The notes under the pieces were generated by a model. That model saw only the letters and a list, made by a program, of their open reading frames with translations. It made no database searches and was not told the DNA's origin. A DNA stretch of 6,740 bases from an uncultured Sphingomonas sp. (GTDB lineage: Bacteria > Pseudomonadota > Alphaproteobacteria > Sphingomonadales > Sphingomonadaceae): NCBI GenBank assembly GCA_902806295.1, contig CADCWB010000195.1:1-6740 (forward strand). Reading direction: 5' to 3'. The position numbers were made by a program, and so were the translations under genes. This document shows positions 1 through 5,730 of this stretch, piece after piece; the first letter of the stretch is position 1, and each line of letters opens with the position of its first letter.

Positions 1-179
1 CGGTTCAGCATCACCTCGATCTGGAACTTCAGCCAGGCGGCGAGCACCTGCTTCAGGCTCATCACCCCCGGCGTGCGGGTCGCGTCCAGCACGTTGAGGT
101 TCAGCGGAAACCGCACCTCCAGCTCGGTCAGCCGGTAGAGGCTCTCCAGCAGCAGCTGCGGATCGACCGTGCGGCTGCG
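1..179 (-). CDS. parC: DNA topoisomerase IV subunit A, internal fragment (partial, inverted relative to the rest of the gene)
   Basis: Read on the minus strand, these bases give 59 in-frame residues from RSRTVDPQLLLESLYRLTEL to a final LKFQIEVMLN that runs off the window edge. I recognise this as the middle of ParC, the breakage-reunion subunit of topoisomerase IV, which decatenates daughter chromosomes. The segment normally lies after the active-site domain and before the coiled-coil tower, some 60 residues upstream of the sequence that begins the neighbouring plus-strand fragment. There is no start codon, and the frame to the right of 179 (antisense to the other fragment) does not read as ParC. 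The piece is therefore a fragment joined in inverted orientation to its own downstream part. Whether it continues leftwards into a complete parC end cannot be seen. The family call rests on remembered sequence patterns of alphaproteobacterial ParC. Confidence 0.8.
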
Positions 180-1125
180 CTCGCTCCGGCGCTTGGAGGA
201 GTTTGAGATCGGCAAGGAGCGCGCGGCGCTGGTCAAGGAACGGGCCCAGCTGCAGAAGCTGCTCGATCAGCCGCGGGAGCGCTGGAAGAAGCTCAAGAAA
301 GACCTGGCGGCGGTCAGGGAGAAGTTCGGCGACGAGCGGCGGACGCGGATCGAGGAAGGCTCCGGCAGCCGGGCCGAAATCGACTGGTCGGCAATGATCG
401 AGAAGGAGCCGATCACCGTGATCCTGTCCCAGCGCGGGTGGATTCGGGCGCTGCGCGGGCACGTCGCGCTGGACGACAAGGAAACGCTGAAGTTCCGCGA
501 GGGCGACGCGCTGCAATTGGCGTTTCATGCGCAGACCACCGACCGGCTGCTGCTCGTGGCCGAGAACGGGCGGGTGTACACGCTGGGCGGCGACAAGCTG
601 CCGGGCGGGCGCGGCTTTGGGGAGCCGGTGCGGCTGTCGATCGACCTGCCGGGCGAGGTGGAGATCGCCGGGCTGTTCGTGGTCCGGCCGGAGATGAAGC
701 TGCTGGTCGCCAGCTCCGACGGGCGCGGGTTCGTGACCAGCGGTGAAGCGGTGCTGGCCGAAACGCGCAAGGGCAAGCAGCTGCTGAACCTGCGCGAGGG
801 CGCCAAGCTCAGCGCACTGAAGCCGGTGCCGCCCGAGGCCGATGCGGTGGCAGTGCTGGGCGAGAACCGGAGGCTGCTGCTGTTCATGCTAAGCGAGCTG
901 CCCGAGATGGGCCGCGGCGCGGGCGTCCAGCTGCAGCGTTATCGCGACGGCGGGCTGGCGGACGTCACGGTGCTCAGGCTGGCCGATGGGCTCAGCTGGA
1001 GCATGGGCGGCGACAGCGGGCGAACCCGGACCGAAGCCGACCTGACGCCGTGGCGCGCGATCCGCGGGGCGAGCGGGCGGATGGCGCCGAACGGCTTTCC
1101 GCGAAGCAACCGCTTCTCTTCCTGA
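169..1125 (+). CDS. parC: DNA topoisomerase IV subunit A, C-terminal part (5'-truncated)
   Basis: This is the C-terminal half of ParC. It begins inside the conserved internal motif that normally reads NMRLRSLRRLEE; here the Met codon is GTG (169-171) because the upstream base belongs to the inverted piece. Residues 1-70 are the end of the charged coiled-coil tower (EIGKERAALVKERAQLQKLL). Residues 75-315 are the DNA-wrapping beta-pinwheel, with blade motifs such as ILSQRGWIRALRGH, KLPGGRGFGEPV, ASSDGRGFV, GRGAGVQLQRYRDGG and SGRTRTEADLTPW. The natural end is TGA at 1123-1125. The 318 residues compare with about 750 for the family, so the ATPase-responsive, active-site Tyr and most tower regions are absent. 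GTG 169 is an internal codon, not a true start, and no ribosome binding site precedes it. If the junction is real the gene is broken, which would need a second intact copy because topoisomerase IV is normally essential. Confidence 0.88.
   Translation: MRLRSLRRLEEFEIGKERAALVKERAQLQKLLDQPRERWKKLKKDLAAVREKFGDERRTRIEEGSGSRAEIDWSAMIEKEPITVILSQRGWIRALRGHVALDDKETLKFREGDALQLAFHAQTTDRLLLVAENGRVYTLGGDKLPGGRGFGEPVRLSIDLPGEVEIAGLFVVRPEMKLLVASSDGRGFVTSGEAVLAETRKGKQLLNLREGAKLSALKPVPPEADAVAVLGENRRLLLFMLSELPEMGRGAGVQLQRYRDGGLADVTVLRLADGLSWSMGGDSGRTRTEADLTPWRAIRGASGRMAPNGFPRSNRFSS
170..179. other. Inversion junction with 10-base microhomology inside parC
   Basis: The ten bases TGCGGCTGCG belong to both flanking parC pieces. 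On the plus strand they fit the codons of M-R-L-R (ATGCGGCTGCG). On the minus strand they are CGCAGCCGCA, fitting the codons of R-S-R-T. Left of 170 only the minus-strand reading is ParC, and right of 179 only the plus-strand reading is. An intact gene would thus carry these words as short inverted copies, roughly 350 bases apart by my estimate from the family alignment. A join at such a pair is typical of template switching, or of chimeras made during whole-genome amplification or assembly. Confidence 0.7.
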
Positions 1126-1191
1126 CTAATTGCGGTAACTTCCCATTCAGAGCCGGTGCGACTCGACGCATTGGCTGGGGGAGTTTTCATC

Positions 1192-3216
1192 ATGCGCACC
1201 GCAATCCTGCTCGGCACCGCTGCCGCCATCGTCCTGACTGGAACCGCCTTGGCCCAGACCGCCGCACCCGCCGTTCCGCTGATTCCGCGTGAGGCCCTGT
1301 TCGGCAACCCGAGCAAGACCGCCGGGCGCATCTCGCCCGACGGCAAGTGGCTGAGCTGGATCGCGCCGCGCGACGGAGTGCTCAACATCTGGGTGGCGCC
1401 GGCCGGGAATCCAGGCGCGGCCAAGGCGATCACGGCCGAGAAGGTCCGCCCGATCCGCAGCTACTTCTGGTCGCCCGACAGTTCCATGTTGCTCTACACC
1501 AACGACAAGGGCGGGGATGAGAACTTCCTGCTGTACGGCGTGGATGTGGCCAGCGGTGCCGAGCGCTCCCTGACCCCGTTCGAGAAGGTGCGAGTGCAGG
1601 TCCAGGGCGTCTCGCCGCTGGTGACCGACCGGATCCTGGTCGGCGTGAACAACCGCGATCCCAAGTGGCACGACGTGCACAGCCTGGACCTCAAGAGCGG
1701 CAAGCTGACCCCGGTGATGATCAACACGGGGGAATATGGCGGCTTCCTGACCGACAATAAGCTGGTGGTTCGCGGTGCCCTCAAGGCGCGCAAGGATGGC
1801 GGGCAGGATTTCTATCGGGTGGTGGACGGCAAGGCCGATGCGGCTCCGCTGGAGCAGATTCCCCTGGACGATTCCCTCAGCACCTCGCCTGCCGGTTATA
1901 CGCTCGACGGGAAGACGCTCTATTGGGTCGACAGCCGCGGCCGCGACACGGCGGCGCTGATCGCGCAGGACGTCGCCACGGGCGCCAAGAAGGTGCTGGC
2001 TCAAAATGCCAAGGCCGACATCGGCGGCGCGCTGACCAACCCGCGGACCGGCGTCGTCGAGGCCTACGCCGTCAACTATCTCAAGAATGAGTGGACGCCG
2101 ATCGGCAGCGCCGTTGCGGCCGACCTCAAGTTCCTGAAGAGCCAATTGCCGGGTGAGTTGGCGGTGACCAGCCGAACGCTGGCCGACGACAAGTGGACGG
2201 TGGCCGTCTCCAGCTCCAGCCAGCCGAGCGCGACCTACCTCTACGATCGCAAGGCGCGGACCGTGACCAAGCTGTTCGACAGCCGGCCGGAGCTCGCCGG
2301 TGCGCCACTGGCGGCGATGCTGCCGGTCGAGATCAAGTCGCGGGACGGGCTGACGCTGCCCTCCTATCTTACCCTGCCGGCGGGCAGCGATGCCGACGGC
2401 GATGGCAAGCCGAACCGGCCGGTGCCGCTGGTGCTGGTGGTCCATGGCGGCCCCTGGTCGCGCGACGCCTACGGCTTCAATGGGTCGCACCAGTGGCTGG
2501 CGAACCGCGGCTATGCCGTGCTGTCCGTCAACTTCCGGGCCTCCACCGGCTTCGGCAAGCAGTTCCTCGCGTCCGGCAACCAGCAATGGGGGCTGAAGAT
2601 GCACGACGACTTGCTCGACGCGGTCGATTGGGCGGTCGAGCGCGGGGTGACGACGCCCGACAAGGTGGCGATCATGGGCGGCAGCTATGGTGGCTATGCG
2701 ACGCTCGCGGGGATGGCGTTCACTCCCGACAAGTTCGCCTGCGGCGTATCGATCGTTGGGCCTTCGAACCTGCAGACTCTGCTCAAGACCATCCCGGCCT
2801 ATTGGGAGTCGATCCGCGCCCAGTTCCACCAGCGGATGGGCGATCCGACCACGGCTGAAGGACGCAAGTTCCTCGACAGCGTGTCGCCCCTCTACAAGGC
2901 AGGCAACATCAAGAAGCCGCTGCTGATCGGCCAGGGCGCCAACGATCCGCGCGTCAATCGGGCGGAGAGCGAGCAGATCGTCGAGGCGATGCGGGCGAAG
3001 AACATTCCGGTGACCTATGTCGTGTTCCCGGACGAGGGGCATGGCTTTGCGCGGCCGGTGAACAGCATCGCGTTCAACGCGGTGGCCGAGAACTTCCTCA
3101 GCCAATGCCTAGGCGGCCAGGCCGAACCGATCGGCGACACGCTGGCCAAGTCGACGGCCCAGGTGCCGCATGGCGCCGAGTTCGCTCCGGGACTGCAGGC
3201 CGCGCTGAGGAAGTGA
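1192..3216 (+). CDS. Secreted S9-family serine peptidase (prolyl oligopeptidase / dipeptidyl aminopeptidase type)
   Basis: This gene encodes 674 residues. Residues 1-21 form a signal peptide (positively charged start, hydrophobic stretch, cleavage likely after ALA before QTAAPA), so the enzyme is exported to the periplasm or envelope. Residues about 35-380 contain repeats of the SPDGKWLSW, SPDSSMLLY and LDGKTLYWVDS type, as expected for the seven-bladed propeller that screens substrates. Residues about 390-650 are the alpha/beta hydrolase domain, with VVHGGPW around His418, nucleophile Ser498 in GGSYGGYA, Asp585 in GANDPRVN and His617 in DEGHGF, so the catalytic triad is complete. The family cleaves short peptides, often near proline; the exact substrate cannot be told. 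ATG 1192 is preferred over the in-frame GTG at 1156 because GGGGGAG (1177-1183) sits 8 bases upstream and the signal peptide begins there. An acidic DADGDG loop lies at residues 400-405. The gene ends 15 bases from the convergent regulator. Confidence 0.93.
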   Translation: MRTAILLGTAAAIVLTGTALAQTAAPAVPLIPREALFGNPSKTAGRISPDGKWLSWIAPRDGVLNIWVAPAGNPGAAKAITAEKVRPIRSYFWSPDSSMLLYTNDKGGDENFLLYGVDVASGAERSLTPFEKVRVQVQGVSPLVTDRILVGVNNRDPKWHDVHSLDLKSGKLTPVMINTGEYGGFLTDNKLVVRGALKARKDGGQDFYRVVDGKADAAPLEQIPLDDSLSTSPAGYTLDGKTLYWVDSRGRDTAALIAQDVATGAKKVLAQNAKADIGGALTNPRTGVVEAYAVNYLKNEWTPIGSAVAADLKFLKSQLPGELAVTSRTLADDKWTVAVSSSSQPSATYLYDRKARTVTKLFDSRPELAGAPLAAMLPVEIKSRDGLTLPSYLTLPAGSDADGDGKPNRPVPLVLVVHGGPWSRDAYGFNGSHQWLANRGYAVLSVNFRASTGFGKQFLASGNQQWGLKMHDDLLDAVDWAVERGVTTPDKVAIMGGSYGGYATLAGMAFTPDKFACGVSIVGPSNLQTLLKTIPAYWESIRAQFHQRMGDPTTAEGRKFLDSVSPLYKAGNIKKPLLIGQGANDPRVNRAESEQIVEAMRAKNIPVTYVVFPDEGHGFARPVNSIAFNAVAENFLSQCLGGQAEPIGDTLAKSTAQVPHGAEFAPGLQAALRK

Positions 3217-3231
3217 GCTGCGAACTTGCTG

Positions 3232-4128
3232 CTAGCCGCGCCCCAGCTCGGCCAGCAGCCATTCGCGAAAGCGCTTGATCTTGGGCACATTGCGCCGCTC
3301 GGGCACGGTGACGAACCAATAGGCGTAACCAGCGCTGGAGGTCTGGGCGAAGGGCTGCACCAGCCGTCCGGAGGCGAGGTCGCCGCGCCACAGGAAGGGC
3401 GTCAGCAGCGCGAAGCCCTGCCCGGCCATGGCTGCGTGGCCCTCGTTCGCCTGACCATCGAGTCGGATGCCCCCGCGTTGGCTGCGCCCATCGAAGGCCA
3501 AGCCGGCGTCGGCGAACCAGATCTCCCACCATTCGTCCTGCGGCCCGATCAACGGCTGCTGCAGCAGATCGGCCGGCTGTAAGGCACGGCCCAGCCGTTG
3601 CTCCGCCTGCGCCAGGCACTCGGGCGTGGTCATCGGCGAGAAGTCGCTGCGCATCAGCAGTTGGCAGTCGAGCCCCGGCCAGTCGCCCCGCCCGGCCCGG
3701 ATCGCCAGGTCGGCATCGCCGGCGCGCAGGTCGGCCAGGCGATTGTCGGTGGTCAGCCGGACGGCCAGATCGGGATGGGCGATCTGGAAGCCACCCAGCG
3801 TCCAGGCGAGCCATGTGTTGGCGAAGGTGTAGGTCGTGCTGACCGTCAGCAGCGCCTCATCCTCCGCCCGAATGCCCGCGAAAGCGGTTTCCATCACGTC
3901 GAAGGCCTGGGTCAGCGCCGGCACGAGTCGCTCACCTTGCGGAGTCAGCCGGACCCTCCCCTTTTCCCGCACGAACAGCGGTGCCCCCATCCGGTCTTCC
4001 AGCGCCTTGACCTGATAGGAGACGGCCGCCTGGGTCATGCCCAGCTCTCCCGCCGCCAGTGTGAAATTCTGGTGCCGCGCGGCCGCTTCAAAGACGCGGA
4101 CGGCGGTAAGAGGCGGAAGCTGTCGCAT
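3232..4128 (-). CDS. LysR-type transcriptional regulator, GcvA-like
   Basis: This encodes 298 residues, normal for LysR regulators. The N-terminus LPPLTAVRVFEAAARHQNFT, followed by a winged helix-turn-helix at about residues 23-42 (LAAGELGMTQAAVSYQVKAL) and the wing LFVREKGRVRLTPQGERL, is typical of the GcvA/AmpR-like branch. Residues about 90-295 form the effector-binding domain that senses a small ligand. In Escherichia coli GcvA controls the glycine cleavage operon, but many alphaproteobacterial relatives have other or unknown targets and no glycine cleavage genes are visible here. The start is well fixed, since an in-frame TGA (minus strand, bases 4138-4140) lies four codons upstream of the ATG at 4126-4128. 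No Shine-Dalgarno sequence stands at normal distance; a GGAGG lies 16 bases upstream inside a small inverted repeat. The gene is convergent with the peptidase and divergent from the small genes at 4283 and 4475, whose promoter region it might control. Confidence 0.92.
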   Translation of the reverse strand: MRQLPPLTAVRVFEAAARHQNFTLAAGELGMTQAAVSYQVKALEDRMGAPLFVREKGRVRLTPQGERLVPALTQAFDVMETAFAGIRAEDEALLTVSTTYTFANTWLAWTLGGFQIAHPDLAVRLTTDNRLADLRAGDADLAIRAGRGDWPGLDCQLLMRSDFSPMTTPECLAQAEQRLGRALQPADLLQQPLIGPQDEWWEIWFADAGLAFDGRSQRGGIRLDGQANEGHAAMAGQGFALLTPFLWRGDLASGRLVQPFAQTSSAGYAYWFVTVPERRNVPKIKRFREWLLAELGRG

Positions 4129-4139
4129 CAGAGTAGATC

Positions 4140-4154
4140 ATAAGCCTCCCTTAT
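4140..4154 (-). promoter_or_regulatory. Candidate LysR-type operator (T-N11-A) in the regulator's own leader
   Basis: ATAAG (4140-4144) and CTTAT (4150-4154) form an inverted repeat around a 5-base centre. T4141 and A4153 satisfy the T-N11-A spacing of LysR-type binding boxes. It lies 11 bases upstream of the regulator's ATG, where autoregulation is common in the family. Read on the minus strand, the centre is GGAGG, so the same element could hide a distant ribosome binding site in a weak hairpin loop. A 15-base motif of this kind can occur by chance. Confidence 0.35.
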
Positions 4155-4211
4155 CAGATCTGTCGAGCGTTCGATTGGCGAAACGATCAGCAGCAGCCTA
4201 GGTGTTCTTCA

Positions 4212-4257
4212 GCGCCGGCGTTTTCGCCATCCCCAGAACCTCCGGGAACGCCGGCGC
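4212..4257. repeat. Perfect 11-base inverted repeat upstream of the small-gene pair
   Basis: GCGCCGGCGTT (4212-4222) and AACGCCGGCGC (4247-4257) are exact reverse complements separated by 24 bases. Each arm also contains the 8-base palindrome CGCCGGCG. The structure ends 8 bases before the ribosome binding site of the first small gene, so in a plus-strand transcript it would form a strong 5' leader hairpin. No T run follows on either strand at the position expected of a terminator, so it is more likely a leader structure or protein-binding site. Confidence 0.5.
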
Positions 4258-4282
4258 ACCAGACAGGGAAGGAGCAATCGTC

Positions 4283-4450
4283 ATGGCTTATGGCCTCAGC
4301 ACCCGCTTGTTCGTCGAAGATGGACCGGAACTCACCGCGCGCAGGGCGCAGCAGCGCTCCAGCACGGCAGCTCACAACCTCCTGTGGCAGCAGCTGCGGC
4401 CCGATCAGCGGCTCCGGGTGATCGACCAGGTTCTGGACAAGGCCGCCTGA
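4283..4450 (+). CDS. Small uncharacterised protein, 55 residues
   Basis: This reads MAYGLSTRLFVEDGPELTAR through to VIDQVLDKAA. The ATG at 4283 is chosen because GGGAAGGAG (4266-4274) lies 8 bases upstream; the frame stays open further left (to about 4202) but has no comparable initiation signal. No signal peptide, membrane segment or cysteine is present. The C-terminal half (residues about 20-55, AQQRSSTAAHNLLWQQLRPD and on) looks helical and amphipathic, which suits a small cytosolic partner or regulator, but that is only an impression. I do not recognise the family. It is probably co-transcribed with the second small gene, which starts 24 bases downstream in the same reading frame. Codon use matches the neighbours (few A/T-ending codons), which supports coding. 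Confidence 0.6.
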   Translation: MAYGLSTRLFVEDGPELTARRAQQRSSTAAHNLLWQQLRPDQRLRVIDQVLDKAA

Positions 4451-4474
4451 ACGACACTCACTAGGAGAAGCATC

Positions 4475-4651
4475 ATGCGTGATGAACTTTACGACCGCGA
4501 TTACCAGGCCGGACGCGACGCCCTCCACGACGGCATCGACCGGCTGGTGCGCCGCGTCGCCCGCTTCGTTCGCGAGACCGGCGAGGCGCAGCATCGAGCG
4601 GAGTGGTCCGCGCCGTGGCGGCGCAAGGACGATCGCACGGGCCTCGCTTGA
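4475..4651 (+). CDS. Small uncharacterised protein, 58 residues, rich in arginine and aspartate
   Basis: This reads MRDELYDRDYQAGRDALHDG, then a basic helix-like stretch with RLVRRVARFVRETGEA (residues 23-38), then WSAPWRRKDDRTGLA to the stop. CTAGGAG ends 9 bases before the ATG, a strong ribosome binding site. Charged residues dominate and there is no membrane segment, signal peptide or cysteine. The amphipathic centre flanked by acidic and basic tails could bind a partner protein or nucleic acid, but no function can be assigned. I have a loose recollection of short sphingomonad proteins with a YDRDYQAGR-like start, which would make it a conserved hypothetical; this was not checked. It follows the 55-residue gene by 24 bases and ends before a hairpin preceding purC. 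Confidence 0.6.
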   Translation: MRDELYDRDYQAGRDALHDGIDRLVRRVARFVRETGEAQHRAEWSAPWRRKDDRTGLA

Positions 4652-4675
4652 GAGGAGTCGCCTGACCACTCCGAA

Positions 4676-4704
4676 TTGCACGCGGACGGCGCCTAGCCTA
4701 TAGG
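4676..4704 (+). promoter_or_regulatory. Candidate sigma-70 type promoter for purC
   Basis: TTGCAC (4676-4681) and TATAGG (4699-4704) are separated by exactly 17 bases, the optimal spacing. The matches to TTGACA and TATAAT are partial (TTG and TATA). The -10 lies inside the 10-base palindrome GCCTATAGGC (4696-4705). Transcription would start near 4711, at the foot of the hairpin at 4713-4758, giving purC a leader of about 80 bases. There is little room for another promoter between that hairpin and the purC ribosome binding site. Confidence 0.35.
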
Positions 4705-4712
4705 CCTCCGCT

Positions 4713-4768
4713 CGCCCCGGCCGCTGGCGTCGAGCTTCGACTCCCGCAGGCCGGGGCGCAGTGTTTTT
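4713..4768 (+). terminator. Terminator-like hairpin directly before purC
   Basis: CGCCCCGGCC (4713-4722) pairs perfectly with GGCCGGGGCG (4749-4758), and TTTTT follows at 4764-4768 after a 5-base gap. The 26-base loop contains a second small hairpin, GTCGA-GCT-TCGAC. It is placed to end transcription from the small-gene pair. However, only 6 bases separate the T run from the purC ribosome binding site, so purC must either start inside or before it and read through. An attenuator role is therefore possible. Confidence 0.55.
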
Positions 4769-4789
4769 GCGCTTGGAGGTCGCTCATTC

Positions 4790-5566
4790 ATGGCTCGCCG
4801 CCGCCAGATCTACGAAGGCAAGGCCAAGATCCTCTATGAGGGTCCGGAGCCAGGCACGCTGATCCAGTACTTCAAGGACGATGCGACCGCCTTCAACGCG
4901 CAAAAGCGCGGCACGATCAGTGGCAAGGGCGTCATCAACAATCGGATCAGCGAGCATATCTTCACGTCGCTGGCGACCATCGGCGTGCCAACCCACTTCA
5001 TCCGTCGGCTGAACATGCGCGAGCAGCTGATCCGCCAGGTCGAGATCATCCCGGTCGAGGTGGTGGTCCGCAACGTCGCCGCCGGCTCCCTGTCCAAGCG
5101 CCTCGGCATCGAGGAGGGAACCCAGCTGCCGCGGACAATCATCGAATATTATTACAAGGACGATGCGCTGGGCGACCCGATGGTCGCCGACGAGCATATC
5201 GCCTGCTTCGGCTGGGCCAGCCAGGACGAGATGAACGACATCGCCGACATGGCAATACGCGTGAACGACTTCATGGCCGGCCTGTTCGCGGCGATCGGCA
5301 TCCGACTGATCGACTTCAAGCTGGAGTTTGGCCGGGTGTGGGAGAATGACTTTCCCCGCGTGATCCTGGCCGACGAGATCAGCCCCGACGGCTGCCGCTT
5401 GTGGGACATGAAGACCGGCGAGAAGCTCGACAAGGACCGCTTCCGCCAGAGCCTCGGCGGGGAGGCCGAAGCCTACCAGGAAGTCGCCCGCCGGCTCGGT
5501 CTGCTTCAGGCTGAGGAGTTCGCGGTTTTGGACTTGGACAGCCACCGCAAGAAAAAGGGGCTGTAG
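4790..5566 (+). CDS. purC: Phosphoribosylaminoimidazole-succinocarboxamide synthase (SAICAR synthetase)
   Basis: PurC ligates aspartate to CAIR with ATP to make SAICAR, a late step of purine (IMP) synthesis in the cytosol. The product has 258 residues, against about 237 in E. coli and typical of the alphaproteobacterial form. The nucleotide-binding start IYEGKAKILYEG lies at residues 7-18. The first family signature IIPVEVVVRNVAAGS is at 86-100, the second LIDFKLEFG at 173-181, and LADEISPDGCRLWD at 193-206 is the conserved metal/ATP-site segment. All key motifs are intact. The ATG at 4790 is preceded by GGAGG (4775-4779) at a spacing of 10. Upstream is a hairpin with a T run that may attenuate or insulate the gene. 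purS and purQ, frequent downstream partners in alphaproteobacteria, do not follow; a palindromic repeat and priA do. Confidence 0.97.
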   Translation: MARRRQIYEGKAKILYEGPEPGTLIQYFKDDATAFNAQKRGTISGKGVINNRISEHIFTSLATIGVPTHFIRRLNMREQLIRQVEIIPVEVVVRNVAAGSLSKRLGIEEGTQLPRTIIEYYYKDDALGDPMVADEHIACFGWASQDEMNDIADMAIRVNDFMAGLFAAIGIRLIDFKLEFGRVWENDFPRVILADEISPDGCRLWDMKTGEKLDKDRFRQSLGGEAEAYQEVARRLGLLQAEEFAVLDLDSHRKKKGL

Positions 5567-5593
5567 AAGGTAAGAAGACTGGGATTTCACACG

Positions 5594-5605
5594 AAGGCAT
5601 GCCTT
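5594..5605. repeat. Perfect 12-base palindrome after purC
   Basis: AAGGCATGCCTT is its own reverse complement and sits 27 bases after the purC stop, before the larger palindromic repeat. It is too short, and lacks the T run, to be called a terminator. It may be a protein-binding site or chance. Confidence 0.3.
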
Positions 5606-5623
5606 GCGTTGGTGCCACTTCCG

Positions 5624-5730
5624 CCGCCCTCGTCATTGCGAGCGCAGCGAAGCAATCCAGTTTCTTCTCTAACCGTCGCTCAAAAGAACACTGGATTGCT
5701 TCGTCGCTCCGCTCCTCGCAATGACGGCGG
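5624..5730. repeat. Palindromic interspersed repeat (GTCATTGCGAG / AAGCAATCCAG type)
   Basis: The left arm reads CGTCATTGCGAG (5631-5642), CGCAGCG, then AAGCAATCCAG (5650-5660). The right arm starts CTGGATTGCTT (5691-5701) and ends CTCGCAATGACG (5715-5726), the reverse complement with a longer middle (13 bases against 7). Outer CCGCC/GGCGG and inner AGT-TTCTT/AAGAACACT extend the pairing, leaving a short loop. From general knowledge, words like GTCATTGCGAG and GAAGCAATC recur as palindromic, non-coding repeats in many bacterial genomes; I infer this is a member and not a unique hairpin. It has no coding capacity. It lies between purC and priA, so it could act as a transcript end or 3' stabiliser for purC, and its right arm reaches to 4 bases from the priA start. 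Confidence 0.85.

Noticed and set aside
1156..1191. GTG at 1156 as the peptidase start
   Set aside because: It would place 12 extra residues, including acidic ones, before the signal peptide and has no well-placed ribosome binding site. ATG 1192 has GGGGGAG 8 bases upstream.
1147..3105. A 652-residue open frame on the minus strand opposite the S9 peptidase
   Set aside because: Its codons lie exactly opposite the sense codons, so it stays open simply because the peptidase avoids TTA, CTA and TCA. Its product is rich in His, Arg and Gly with no recognisable domain, while the sense product has a complete catalytic triad.
3217..3231. Bidirectional terminator between the convergent peptidase and regulator genes
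   Set aside because: Only 15 bases separate the stops and no hairpin with a T run is visible there.
4187..4681. A 164-residue open frame on the minus strand covering both small genes
   Set aside because: It mirrors the codon frame of the two plus-strand small genes, starts with GTG without a ribosome binding site, and shows no domain. The plus-strand genes each have a strong ribosome binding site.
4784..5590. A 268-residue minus-strand open frame opposite purC
   Set aside because: PurC on the plus strand has both family signatures. The opposite frame is low in information and covers the gene almost exactly, as expected of a GC-rich shadow.
5624..5730. Small RNA gene or rho-independent terminator for purC
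   Set aside because: The palindrome could fold in RNA, but no T run follows either arm, and its sequence matches a known kind of dispersed repeat. I kept it as a repeat with a possible secondary role.
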